NCBI GenBank assembly: GCA_026645375.1 | Contig: JAPFFX010000283.1 | Location: 1-10,324, forward strand | Length of the DNA: 10,324 nucleotides | Direction of reading: 5' to 3' | Origin: Citricoccus sp. WCRC_4 | Lineage (GTDB): Bacteria > Actinomycetota > Actinomycetes > Actinomycetales > Micrococcaceae | Shown here: positions 1 to 6,588 of the stretch, in pieces | Layout of the letters: every line of letters starts with the position of its first letter | Numbering within the stretch: the stretch's first letter is position 1 | The notes under the pieces: generated by a model | Seen by the model: only the letters and a program-made list of their open reading frames with translations | What the model was told of the DNA's origin: nothing | The model's database searches: none | Position numbers and translations under genes: made by a program

Positions 1-455
1 CGTTGTCGCACTCGAAAATAGCGGATCGAGTCCCACTACTCCCGTTTCGTTTTAGCGTACAGATGAGCTGCCGCCTGAAGATTGCGATTCCACCAACGGT
101 CGAGTCGACGTCCCCGAGCACCTTAGGGAGGAATTCCGGGGCTTTGGCCCGTACCTTCGTGCGTCTGAGACGGGAGGGGTGCGGGGTTCGACGGTATCGT
201 CCAGCCGCAGCGCGACGTTGCGTGTACCGCACGATGCTCCGCGCAGCCATAGCGCGACGACGACCACGGCGGTGCTGACTTCTTATGACGTGGCGAAGGC
301 CCCGGCCACTGTAACCGGAATTGAGAAGGGGAGGTAGCTCACGGATATATCGCCGGGAGAAGCCCCGCCCTGTGCTCAGGGCCTGCCGTCGGGACGAGCA
401 GTCGGCCCAACCCGGCGGAGCCGCGCCCGCGCCGAACTTTGCCGAGTCGCCGTGC
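1..455. other. Left-end stretch with no recognisable gene
   Basis: I see no supportable gene here. Open frames exist (for example about 90 codons on the + strand from 3 to 278 and about 70 on the - strand from 267 to 52), but their translations are rich in Arg, Ser and Pro, lack any family motif, and have no convincing ribosome binding site. The frame that later becomes pcaI is open from about 321, but its first 68 codons also look non-coding. The base composition resembles the pcaIJ block rather than the very GC-rich ben block. The stretch may be decayed intergenic DNA of the left segment. An IclR-type pcaR gene often sits beside pcaIJ in related bacteria, and I cannot find one here. Confidence 0.5.
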
Positions 456-522
456 TGGAAGCCGCGCTCTATAAGCGCTATACTTCACGATGCGAACGAA
501 TGTTCGCTAGGTGAACGGAGGG
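456..522 (+). promoter_or_regulatory. Putative pcaIJ promoter and inverted-repeat operator
   Basis: A TATACT element at 479-484 fits a -10 box. A weak TGGAAG at 456-461 lies 17 bases upstream as a possible -35, and TATAAG at 470-475 is an alternative -10. Directly downstream, GCGAAC (492-497) and GTTCGC (502-507) form a perfect 6-bp inverted repeat around a 4-base centre. A further GAAC at 513-516 gives a third half-site in the same orientation as the first. The repeat would cover the expected transcription start near 491. The layout suggests control by a dimeric regulator; IclR-family PcaR/PcaU proteins control pca genes in other bacteria and bind repeated palindromic sites, but assigning that family here is inference. 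The pcaI ribosome binding site (GGAGGG, 517-522) ends this region. Confidence 0.5.
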
Positions 523-524
523 CC

Positions 525-1250
525 ATGATTACGAAGCTGCTGGGGGACGTTGACGAGGCGGTCGCAGGCGTTTCCGATGGAGCCGTGGTGATGATCGGCG
601 GCTTCGGCAGGGCCGGCCAGCCTGTCGAGCTCATCAATGCGCTGCTGGCACACGGTGCGAAGGATCTCACAGTCATAAACAACAACGCCGGCAACGGCGA
701 CACCGGGTTGGCTGCCCTGCTGTCTGCTCGTAGGGTTCGCAAGATGATCTGCTCCTTCCCGAGGCAGAGCGACTCTCACATCTTTGACGCGCTCTACCGG
801 GCCGGCGACATCGAGTTGGAGCTCGTGCCGCAGGGGAACCTGGCCGAACGTATCCGCGCGGCGGGAGCAGGTGTCCCTGCGTTCTTCACCCCGACCGGAT
901 TTGGAACGGCGCTCGCCGACGGCAAGGAAACTCGAGAGATTCACGGCAGGAAGTACGTGCTGGAGTACGCGCTCCCTGCCGATTTTGCGCTCGTCAGCGC
1001 GTGGAGGGCTGACCGCTGGGGCAACCTCGTGTACCGAAAGACGGCCCGAAACTTCGGCCCGATTATGGCTGCCGCTGCCGCGACCACCGTCGTACAGGTT
1101 GACGAGATCGTCGAGCTGGGCCAGCTTGATCCTGAGTCTGTCGTTACACCGGGGATTTACGTCGACTCTGTGGTGGCCGTCGGAGAGCGTGCCTGGCTGG
1201 ACAACGGCCAGTTTGTCGGAGCATCATCGGTCGAAGGAGCAGCAGCATGA
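525..1250 (+). CDS. pcaI: 3-oxoadipate CoA-transferase subunit A (PcaI)
   Basis: This is the alpha subunit of the class I CoA-transferase that activates 3-oxoadipate to 3-oxoadipyl-CoA using succinyl-CoA, the penultimate step of the beta-ketoadipate pathway (cytosolic, heteromeric with PcaJ). The protein is 241 residues, the usual size for this subunit. Family landmarks are the glycine loop MIGGFGRAGQP (residues 23-33), NNNAGNGDTGLAALL (52-66), GNLAERIRAAGAGVPAFFTP (104-123), TGFGT (124-128), and FALVSAWRADRWGNLVYRKT (154-173). The ATG at 525 is chosen over the longer open frame from 321 because GGAGGG sits just upstream (517-522) and homology starts at MITKLL; the spacing is short, 2-3 bases. 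The stop overlaps the pcaJ start (ATGA, 1247-1250), so the two subunits are translationally coupled. Several codons end in A or T, unlike the ben genes to the right. CatI or a short-chain 3-oxoacid CoA-transferase subunit are alternatives, but the pcaF remnant downstream favours PcaI. Confidence 0.9.
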   Translation: MITKLLGDVDEAVAGVSDGAVVMIGGFGRAGQPVELINALLAHGAKDLTVINNNAGNGDTGLAALLSARRVRKMICSFPRQSDSHIFDALYRAGDIELELVPQGNLAERIRAAGAGVPAFFTPTGFGTALADGKETREIHGRKYVLEYALPADFALVSAWRADRWGNLVYRKTARNFGPIMAAAAATTVVQVDEIVELGQLDPESVVTPGIYVDSVVAVGERAWLDNGQFVGASSVEGAAA

Positions 1251-1921
1251 CCACGACAGTCAGCCGTGATGACTTGGCCGCCCGAATAGCGCGCGATATC
1301 CCCGAGGGCGCCGTGATGAACCTCGGCATCGGTGCACCGACTCGCGTAGCCAACTTCTTGCCTAAGGGCCTGGAAGTTATTCTTCACACGGAGAATGGGA
1401 TGCTCGGCATGGGTCCGGAGCCCGAGCAGAACCAGATCGATCCTGACCTCATCAATGCGGGAAAGCAGCCGGTGACCGAGCTCGCCGGTACCGCGTATTT
1501 TCACCATGCGGATTCCTTCGCGATGATGCGCGGCGGCCACCTCGATGTCTGTGTTCTCGGTGCCTTCCAGGTATCTGAGCGCGGCGACCTCGCCAACTGG
1601 TCGACCGGCGCCGCTGATTCGATCCCTGCCGTCGGAGGGGCTATGGACCTCGCTATCGGAGCGAAACAGGTTTATGTGATGACAGACCTCTTTACTCGAT
1701 CCGGTGAACCCAAGCTGGTACGCGAGTGTAGCTACCCGCTCACCGGAGTCGGCTGCGTTACCCGAATCTATACCGACCACGCGATCTTCGACGTGACCGC
1801 TTCGGGTCTGGCGGTCACCGAGCTGTTCGGAGACAACACTGTCGACGAGCTACGGGAGCTCACCGGGCTCGAGCTCTCTGATGCCACAGCCTCCGCAACT
1901 CACGACGGCGAGCCCGCATGA
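1247..1921 (+). CDS. pcaJ: 3-oxoadipate CoA-transferase subunit B (PcaJ)
   Basis: This is the beta subunit of 3-oxoadipate CoA-transferase, which carries the catalytic glutamate that forms the enzyme-CoA thioester. The protein is 224 residues. NLGIGAPTRVANFLP (residues 25-39) is the usual N-terminal signature, and HTENGMLGMGP (47-57) holds the catalytic glutamate, Glu49. Further family segments are FAMMRGGHLDVCVLGAFQVS, which includes the conserved GGH-D-LGA pattern, and GGAMDLAIGAKQV. AAGGAG at 1234-1239, 7 bases before the ATG, lies inside the end of pcaI and fixes the start. Both ends overlap neighbours by ATGA (1247-1250 with pcaI, 1918-1921 with the pcaF start), so pcaI-pcaJ-pcaF was built as one coupled operon. 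The gene itself looks intact, so the transferase could still be made although its thiolase partner is broken. Confidence 0.91.
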   Translation: MTTTVSRDDLAARIARDIPEGAVMNLGIGAPTRVANFLPKGLEVILHTENGMLGMGPEPEQNQIDPDLINAGKQPVTELAGTAYFHHADSFAMMRGGHLDVCVLGAFQVSERGDLANWSTGAADSIPAVGGAMDLAIGAKQVYVMTDLFTRSGEPKLVRECSYPLTGVGCVTRIYTDHAIFDVTASGLAVTELFGDNTVDELRELTGLELSDATASATHDGEPA

Positions 1922-2218
1922 CCGGCGATTTCGTCTACGACGCCGTCCGCACCCGGGCGGATTCCTGCCGGCAACTCGATGCTTCTCACCGGCGGCGAGG
2001 AAGCACCGCTCGATGTTGAGCCGCTCGCCCGCATCATCGGTCGCGCCGTCAGCGGCAACCATCAAAACACCTTGGGAATCGCACCAGTCGAAGCCGCCAA
2101 TCGGGCGCTGGCCCGCGCGGGAAAGACCTGAGCCGAGGTCGACGCGGTCGAATTCAACGAGGCCTTCGTATCGCAGAGTCTTGACTGCCTGCAGCTGTGG
2201 CCCGAGCTTGGCCCGGAT
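1918..2218 (+). pseudogene. pcaF: pcaF remnant (3-oxoadipyl-CoA thiolase), multiply broken
   Basis: PcaF normally cleaves 3-oxoadipyl-CoA to succinyl-CoA and acetyl-CoA and is about 400 residues long. Here only pieces remain. The ATG at 1918 overlaps the pcaJ stop and opens MTGDFVYDAVRT, the standard PcaF N-terminus; this frame ends at a TGA at 2017. At about 1951-1955 homology jumps to the next frame with GRIPAGNS, which belongs roughly 250 residues further into a thiolase, so the catalytic-Cys region is gone. GRIPAGNS then joins directly to MLLTG, apparently missing the usual SPLNDGAS. EPLARIIGRAVSGN and GIAPVEAANRALARAGKT follow, then an in-frame TGA at 2129-2131 where related proteins commonly have Trp, then AEVDAVEFNEAF (the NEAF thiolase motif) and LQLWPELGPD. 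Homology ends at about 2218; the GHP and C-terminal Cys motifs are absent. The identification is by motif recognition; the deletion sizes are estimates. Confidence 0.88.
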
Positions 2219-4029
2219 GGGGTGGCCGCCTCGAAGCCCACCAGCGCCGACTCGACCTGGTCGGCCCGCAGGGCCAGCCAGGCGGCGCCCATCTGGATCC
2301 GCTGCTTCTGGGCGTTCTCCCCGGCGTGTCCGGTGGCCCGCTCGTAGGCGGCCTCGGCGTCCTGCAGGCGACCGCGGGCATACAGGCCGAGCCCGTAGAT
2401 GGCCTCCGACTCGATGTGGGCCGGGCTTCCCGCCTCGGTCAGGGACATCGCCGTCTCGCCCCACTCGGTCATCAGGGGCCCGTCCCACGACGCCAGGCCG
2501 TGCAGGACGAAACGCTGCGCCACCTGGGCGGCCGCCGCCGGGTCCCGGTCGGCGTCACTGGACCGCCACGCCTCCTCCAGATGGTGCCGGGCGCTGCGGC
2601 TCTGGCCCGAGACGGTGGAGAGGTACCCCAGGACCGAGGAGCGCAGCGAGGAGGACGGCATCGCCTCCACGGCGGAGGTCCAGGTCTGGGCCCGGGCGAT
2701 GTCCCCGGCGCCGACCGAGGCGTCCACCGCCCGCAGCAACCGGTGGTCGTGCCGTTGCGGGTCCGTGGTGAGACGGGCCGCGGAGAACAGGGCGGACGAG
2801 ACGTCCTGCCACGCGCCCCGCTCGCCCTGCCGCGCGGCGAAGTCCTCGAGCTCGGCGGCCAGGTCCGCGTCCGGTCCGGCCGCGGCGGCCACCCGGTGGG
2901 CCAGCCGGTCGGCCTCCAGGGGCACGACGGCGGCCGCGCGCCGGTGCAGGGCCAGTCGCCTGCTCGGCAGGGCCTGTTCGTAGATCGCCTCGGCGGCCCC
3001 CGGCTCGACGAAGGAGACCGTTGAGCAGTCGTGGTCCACGGTCCACCGCAGCAGTCCGGCGCGATGGCCCTCGTCCAGGGCCTCGATCACGGCCTCCGGC
3101 CCGCTGAGCCCGCTGACCTGCTGGATCTCGGCGAGCCCGGCCGGGGAGCCCAGCACGGCCAGGGCCTCGGCGACCTCGACCAGGCCCGGCGTGGCATCGG
3201 CCATCAGGCCCCGAACCCGGGACTGCATCCGGGCGCTCGCCGGCAGCGACGGGAACCAGCTCTGCCAGGTCTCCGGCGGCATCTCCTGCAGGAGTTCCAG
3301 GATCGGCCGCGGCAGTCCCCGGGTGTGCCGGACGAGGCCCTGCGCCGCCGTGTCCCCCAGGTCCAGCCCGAACCGGGACCGGGCGAGTCGCCGGACGTCC
3401 TCGGCGTCCAGGGGATCCAGGCGCAACTGCCGGACCCGGTACTGCCCGAGGAGGTCGCGCAGGCCGGGGGGCAGGGCGTGGGAGTATGACGGGTCGAGGG
3501 TGAACAGGAAGAGCACCTTCGAGGACTTCAGCCGCCGCATCACGAACACCAGGATGCGCACGCTGGCCTCGTCGAGATGGTGGACGTCGTCCACCGCGAC
3601 CACCACGGGCCCCCGGAGCTGCAGCGTCTCCAGGTGGGTGGTCAGGGTGGCGGCATAGTTCGCCGCCTGGGGGACGCTCAGTTCGGGCACCGGCATGGCG
3701 GACGGCATGGGCGCGGCGTCGTAGCCCTTGGCCGACCGCAGCGGTGCGGTGTCCATGAGCTGGGAGTAACCGGCCAGGGCCAGCTGGGACTCCCAGGCGT
3801 CGCCCACGGCGCTGAGGACCCTGACGCCGCGACCGGCGCCACGGCAGTGCTCGAGGAAGGACTCGAGCACCGCCGTCCGGCCGGCTCCGGAGGGGCCGCT
3901 GAGCACCACGGTGCCCACCGTCCCGCGACGCGCCCGGCGCAGGGCCTCGTCCAGCTCGGCCAGGACCCCCGCGCGGCCGACCAGCGACCGGTCCGGTGCT
4001 GTCTCGTCGTCGGGCACCGCGCGCTGCAT
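2062..4029 (-). CDS. benR: BenR-like LuxR/LAL ATPase regulator, 3'-truncated, HTH lost
   Basis: The gene lies directly downstream of benD on the same strand, where Corynebacterium glutamicum has benR, a large LuxR-family activator of ben genes; the symbol rests on that position and architecture. From the ATG at 4029 the protein is 655 residues. The N-terminus RSLVGRAGVLAELDEAL leads into a Walker A loop GPSGAGRT (45-52), with Arg where Lys is usual, and a Walker B VVVAVDDVHHLD (142-153), followed by helical TPR-like sequence. Only about the first 604 residues are genuine: after GFEAATP (codon at 2220-2218) the frame runs 51 codons through antisense of the pcaF remnant to a TGA at 2062. Regulators of this family are typically about 900 residues with the LuxR helix-turn-helix at the C-terminus, so the DNA-binding domain is missing. 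It is probably non-functional, or at most an ATPase fragment. A GTG at 4068 is an alternative start, but it falls in the loop of a terminator-like hairpin. Confidence 0.75.
   Translation of the reverse strand: MQRAVPDDETAPDRSLVGRAGVLAELDEALRRARRGTVGTVVLSGPSGAGRTAVLESFLEHCRGAGRGVRVLSAVGDAWESQLALAGYSQLMDTAPLRSAKGYDAAPMPSAMPVPELSVPQAANYAATLTTHLETLQLRGPVVVAVDDVHHLDEASVRILVFVMRRLKSSKVLFLFTLDPSYSHALPPGLRDLLGQYRVRQLRLDPLDAEDVRRLARSRFGLDLGDTAAQGLVRHTRGLPRPILELLQEMPPETWQSWFPSLPASARMQSRVRGLMADATPGLVEVAEALAVLGSPAGLAEIQQVSGLSGPEAVIEALDEGHRAGLLRWTVDHDCSTVSFVEPGAAEAIYEQALPSRRLALHRRAAAVVPLEADRLAHRVAAAAGPDADLAAELEDFAARQGERGAWQDVSSALFSAARLTTDPQRHDHRLLRAVDASVGAGDIARAQTWTSAVEAMPSSSLRSSVLGYLSTVSGQSRSARHHLEEAWRSSDADRDPAAAAQVAQRFVLHGLASWDGPLMTEWGETAMSLTEAGSPAHIESEAIYGLGLYARGRLQDAEAAYERATGHAGENAQKQRIQMGAAWLALRADQVESALVGFEAATPSGPSSGHSCRQSRLCDTKASLNSTASTSAQVFPARASARLAASTGAIPKVF
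2213..2224. other. Junction of pca block and ben block
   Basis: Thiolase-like coding on the + strand (LQLWPELGPD) stops at about 2218. BenR-like coding on the - strand stops making sense at about 2218-2220, after the residues GFEAATP. Past this point each reading frame is only the antisense of the other gene. Sampled lines are about 60-68% GC to the left (601-720) and near 78% to the right (2701-2760). No transposase, terminal inverted repeat or obvious target-site duplication is seen at the boundary, which points to illegitimate recombination or a misassembly. Confidence 0.75.
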
Positions 4030-4036
4030 GCGGACG

Positions 4037-4053
4037 AGACTAGCCGACGTCGG
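4037..4053 (-). promoter_or_regulatory. Possible leaderless promoter and palindrome for benR
   Basis: On the - strand TAGTCT (4042-4037) fits the TANNNT -10 pattern and ends exactly 7 bases before the ATG at 4029, the spacing expected when transcription begins at the A of the start codon. No Shine-Dalgarno precedes that ATG, consistent with a leaderless mRNA, a common arrangement in actinobacteria. No -35 is evident. Right upstream is a perfect 10-bp palindrome CCGACGTCGG (4053-4044), which could be an operator. This is inference from spacing. Confidence 0.4.
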
Positions 4054-4083
4054 GGTGGCGCCCGCCACGGGGCGGGCGCCACC
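4054..4083 (-). terminator. Strong hairpin between benD and benR
   Basis: GGTGGCGCCCGCC (4054-4066) and GGCGGGCGCCACC (4071-4083) form a perfect 13-bp stem with a 4-base loop, 11 bases after the benD stop codon. There is no T-run after it on the - strand, so it is not a classical intrinsic terminator, but U-less GC-rich hairpins at operon ends are frequent in actinobacteria. It probably ends or attenuates the benABCD transcript and separates it from benR. Confidence 0.75.
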
Positions 4084-4094
4084 GGCAGCCGCGC

Positions 4095-4922
4095 TCAGCC
4101 CAGGTCACCCCCGGCGACCGGCAGCACGCTCCCGGTCAGGTACGAGGCCTCGGCGGAGGCGAGGAACACGATGGGCGCCGCCTGCTCGTCCAGCGTCCCG
4201 TAGCGCTTCATGAACGAGGACTCCACCGTCTGGTCGACGATGGCCTGGTACCACTGCTTCTCCTGCGCGGACTCGGCCTCGGGCCCCCGCTTCACCTTCC
4301 GCGGGGGCGCCTCGGTGCCGCCGGGAGCGGTGGCGACGACCCGGATCCCCCGTCCGGCGACCTCCATCGCCAGGGACTGGGTGAGGGCGTTGACGCCGCC
4401 CTTGGCCGCCGCGTAGGGCACCCGGTTCATGCCGCGCGTGGCGACCGAGGAGACGTTGACGATCACGCCCGAACCCTGCGACAGCATCGTGGGCAGCACG
4501 GCACGGCAGCTCCACAGCGTGGGGAACAGGGACCGGCGGATCTCGCGTTCGATCCGCTCCTCGTCGTACTCCTCGTAGGGCCGGGCCCAGATGGTGCCGC
4601 CGACGTTGTTCACCAGGACGTCTACGCGGCCGTGGGCGGCCACCGCGGCCTCCACGGCCTCGGCGGCGCCCGCGAACGTCTCCAGGTCCGCGGTGACCGA
4701 GGTGGCCGATCCGCCCGAACCGGTGCGGCCTGCGTCGTCGTTGATCCCCCGGGCCACCTCGTGGACGAGGTCGGCGCGGTCCACGAGCACGACGGCGCCG
4801 CCCTCGGCCGCGATGCGCTCGGCCACCTTCCGCCCGATCCCCTGGGCGGAGCCGGTCACGACGGCGACCTGGTCCGCGAAACGCCCCGGGGTCAGGAACT
4901 GACCGGCGTAGGCCTGCACCAT
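4095..4922 (-). CDS. benD: Benzoate cis-diol dehydrogenase (BenD, SDR family)
   Basis: BenD oxidises 1,6-dihydroxycyclohexa-2,4-diene-1-carboxylate with NAD+ to catechol and CO2, the second step of benzoate degradation, in the cytosol. The 275-residue protein is a classical short-chain dehydrogenase. It has the cofactor loop TGSAQGIG (residues 23-30), the conserved acidic residue after the second strand (VLVDRA, 45-50), NNVGG (105-109), the active-site serine region NVSS (156-159), and Tyr170-xxx-Lys174. The NNVGGTIWARPYEEY segment is typical of BenD/XylL rather than of generic SDRs. The C-terminus carries the usual FLASAEASYLTGSVLPVAGGDLG. Its ATG at 4922 shares one base with the benC stop (TGATG), so translation is coupled to benC. 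It is the last intact gene of the benABCD unit and is followed by a 13-bp-stem hairpin. Confidence 0.93.
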   Translation of the reverse strand: MVQAYAGQFLTPGRFADQVAVVTGSAQGIGRKVAERIAAEGGAVVLVDRADLVHEVARGINDDAGRTGSGGSATSVTADLETFAGAAEAVEAAVAAHGRVDVLVNNVGGTIWARPYEEYDEERIEREIRRSLFPTLWSCRAVLPTMLSQGSGVIVNVSSVATRGMNRVPYAAAKGGVNALTQSLAMEVAGRGIRVVATAPGGTEAPPRKVKRGPEAESAQEKQWYQAIVDQTVESSFMKRYGTLDEQAAPIVFLASAEASYLTGSVLPVAGGDLG

Positions 4923-6496
4923 CAGGCCCCGGCCACCTTCGCGTCGATCGCGGTGTCCATGGTGCCCTTGGCATCACGGGCGTGGTTCATGATGACCTCC
5001 CGTGCCCGGTCCCGGTCCTGCGCCTCGAAGGCCGAGACGACGTCGAGGTGGTCCTGGGCCACGCGCGAGAAGATCTCCGTGCCCTTCTCGAAGGTCGCCG
5101 CCATCTGGGCGTGGATGTCCAGGCGCCGGTAGGACTCCAGCAGGGTGGGGTTGCCGGAGATGGTGAAGAGGTACTCGTGGAACTCCTCGTTGGTCCGCAC
5201 GTACTCCTCCGGGTCGCCGACACGGTCACCGTCGACGAAGTCGACCGTGGCCTCCGCCAGACGGCGGAACTGGGCCATCTGCTCGTCGCTGAGCCGGCCC
5301 ATCATGAGCTCGGTGATCGCCAGCTCCAGGCCCATCCGGGCGTCGAGGTGGGCGAAGCTGTCCTCCTTGCGGAAGTCCAGCCGGCCGGTCTCCAGCGAGG
5401 AGATCGCCTCGGCGGCGGTGAGCGTGTCACCCTCGGCGGCCACCTGCTCGGGCGGGACGGGGGCGCCGGTCTCGGCGTCTCCGCCCGTGGTCTCCTTCGG
5501 GGCGAAGCGCTCGAAGTAGAGGTTGGCCGGCTCGATGCCCTCGGAGTCCAGCCACTTCGAGACGGCGTTGACCATCGGCGGCGGGCCGCACAGGTAGATG
5601 TCCACGTCGCCGTCGTTGACGTGGGTGGGCTCGATGACCTGGGTGACGTAACCGGTGTGCGGGGCCGAGGTGCCCGGCTCGGAGGCGATGTAATCCCACG
5701 TGAAGTTCGGCAGTCGGTCCTCGTAGGCACGCAGCCAGTCCAGGCCCACGATGTCCGCCTCGCGGGTGACGCCGTAGACGAGGTGGACGGGGTACTGCGT
5801 GGGGCCCTCGCACAGCTTCTCGAGGATGGACAGCAGCGGGGCCAGGCCGGTGCCGCCGGCCAGCAGCAGCAGCGGTCGCTTGGGCTCGCGCAGGAAGAAC
5901 GAACCGTAGGGTCCCGTGAACTCCACGGTGTCCCCGACCTGGGCCCGGTCGCGCAGGTACTCGGACATGGCGCCCTGCGGGGAGATGCGCACCATGAAGG
6001 AGGTCTCGTCCACCTCGGGTCCGGTGCTGAAGGAGTAGGACCGCTCGGCATCGGTGCCCGGCACCTTGATGTTGACGTACTGGCCCGGCAGGAAGGCGAG
6101 GTCCCCGCGGTTCTCCGGCGTCAGCGTGAAGGAGATCGTGGACTCGGAGTGCTTGTCCAGCTGGGTCAGCGTGGAGGTGAACGCGGCCGCCGAGGTCTTG
6201 GCCGACTCGGCGGTGGCCGGGACCTGGATGCTCATGTCCGACTCGGGCACGGCCTGGCAGGTGAGCAGGTAGCCCTTCTCCAGCTCCTCCTCGGTCAGCG
6301 CGTCGTCGATGAAGTCGCCCGGGTCGAACGAGCCGGAGTCGCAGAACGACTTGCACGTGCCGCAGGCACCGTCGCGGCAGTCGGCCGGGATGTTGATGCG
6401 CGCCTTGTAGGCGGCGTCCATGATGGTCTCGAAGTCGCCGACCTTGACGACCTTCGTCACGCCGTCCTCGAAGCTCAGGGCTACCTTGTGTCCCAT
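4922..6496 (-). CDS. benC: Benzoate 1,2-dioxygenase reductase (BenC) with C-terminal FCD-like domain
   Basis: BenC passes electrons from NADH through FAD and a [2Fe-2S] centre to the BenAB oxygenase. The protein is 524 residues. Residues 1-95 are a plant-type ferredoxin with Cys40, Cys45, Cys48 and Cys80 (C-x4-C-x2-C-x31-C). Residues about 105-205 are the flavin domain with RSYS (152-155). Residues about 206-335 are the NAD domain with GGTGLAP (214-220), CGPPPM (303-308) and YFERF (327-331). Proteobacterial BenC stops about here (roughly 340 residues). This one continues through an acidic, proline-containing linker into residues about 380-520, which resemble the FCD ligand-binding domain of GntR regulators: NEEFHEYLFTISGNP (436-450), then HLDVVSAF and ARE-VIMNHA, giving candidate metal ligands Asn436, His440, His483 and His505. 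There is no helix-turn-helix. The start at 6496 is fixed by a perfect AAGGAGG at 6507-6501. Longer actinobacterial BenC proteins are known to me only in general terms, so this fusion may be lineage-typical. Confidence 0.93.
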   Translation of the reverse strand: MGHKVALSFEDGVTKVVKVGDFETIMDAAYKARINIPADCRDGACGTCKSFCDSGSFDPGDFIDDALTEEELEKGYLLTCQAVPESDMSIQVPATAESAKTSAAAFTSTLTQLDKHSESTISFTLTPENRGDLAFLPGQYVNIKVPGTDAERSYSFSTGPEVDETSFMVRISPQGAMSEYLRDRAQVGDTVEFTGPYGSFFLREPKRPLLLLAGGTGLAPLLSILEKLCEGPTQYPVHLVYGVTREADIVGLDWLRAYEDRLPNFTWDYIASEPGTSAPHTGYVTQVIEPTHVNDGDVDIYLCGPPPMVNAVSKWLDSEGIEPANLYFERFAPKETTGGDAETGAPVPPEQVAAEGDTLTAAEAISSLETGRLDFRKEDSFAHLDARMGLELAITELMMGRLSDEQMAQFRRLAEATVDFVDGDRVGDPEEYVRTNEEFHEYLFTISGNPTLLESYRRLDIHAQMAATFEKGTEIFSRVAQDHLDVVSAFEAQDRDRAREVIMNHARDAKGTMDTAIDAKVAGA

Positions 6497-6550
6497 GGGT
6501 CCTCCTTGGTCCGGACCGCATCCCGCGGCCCGCTGAATCGTGGGTGGTGG

Positions 6551-6572
6551 CCGGCCGCGCGCCGGCGGCCGG
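6551..6572 (-). repeat. Intercistronic hairpin between benB and benC
   Basis: In the 92-base gap between benB and benC, CCGGCCGC (6551-6558) and GCGGCCGG (6565-6572) form a perfect 8-bp stem with a 6-base loop, beginning 16 bases after the benB stop. It has no T-run and both neighbours clearly belong to one operon, so it more likely affects mRNA stability, processing or relative expression of reductase and oxygenase than full termination. Confidence 0.6.
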
Positions 6573-6588
6573 AAGGTCCCGGGGGACC

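Noticed and set aside
20..50. tRNA-like 3' end (GGATCGAGTCCC) that could be an attachment site
   Set aside because: The T-arm stem pairs at only about two positions and no acceptor or anticodon arm can be drawn.
3..278. Open frame of about 91 codons at the left edge, and an opposing frame at 267-52
   Set aside because: No ribosome binding site, no recognisable motif, and a composition like random GC-rich sequence.
321..524. N-terminal extension of pcaI by 68 codons
   Set aside because: The extension has no family similarity and contains promoter-like elements; GGAGGG sits before the ATG at 525 where PcaI homology begins.
2197..3489. Several + strand frames antisense to benR
   Set aside because: Low-complexity Arg/Gly/Pro translations with no motifs; the - strand ATPase frame explains the region.
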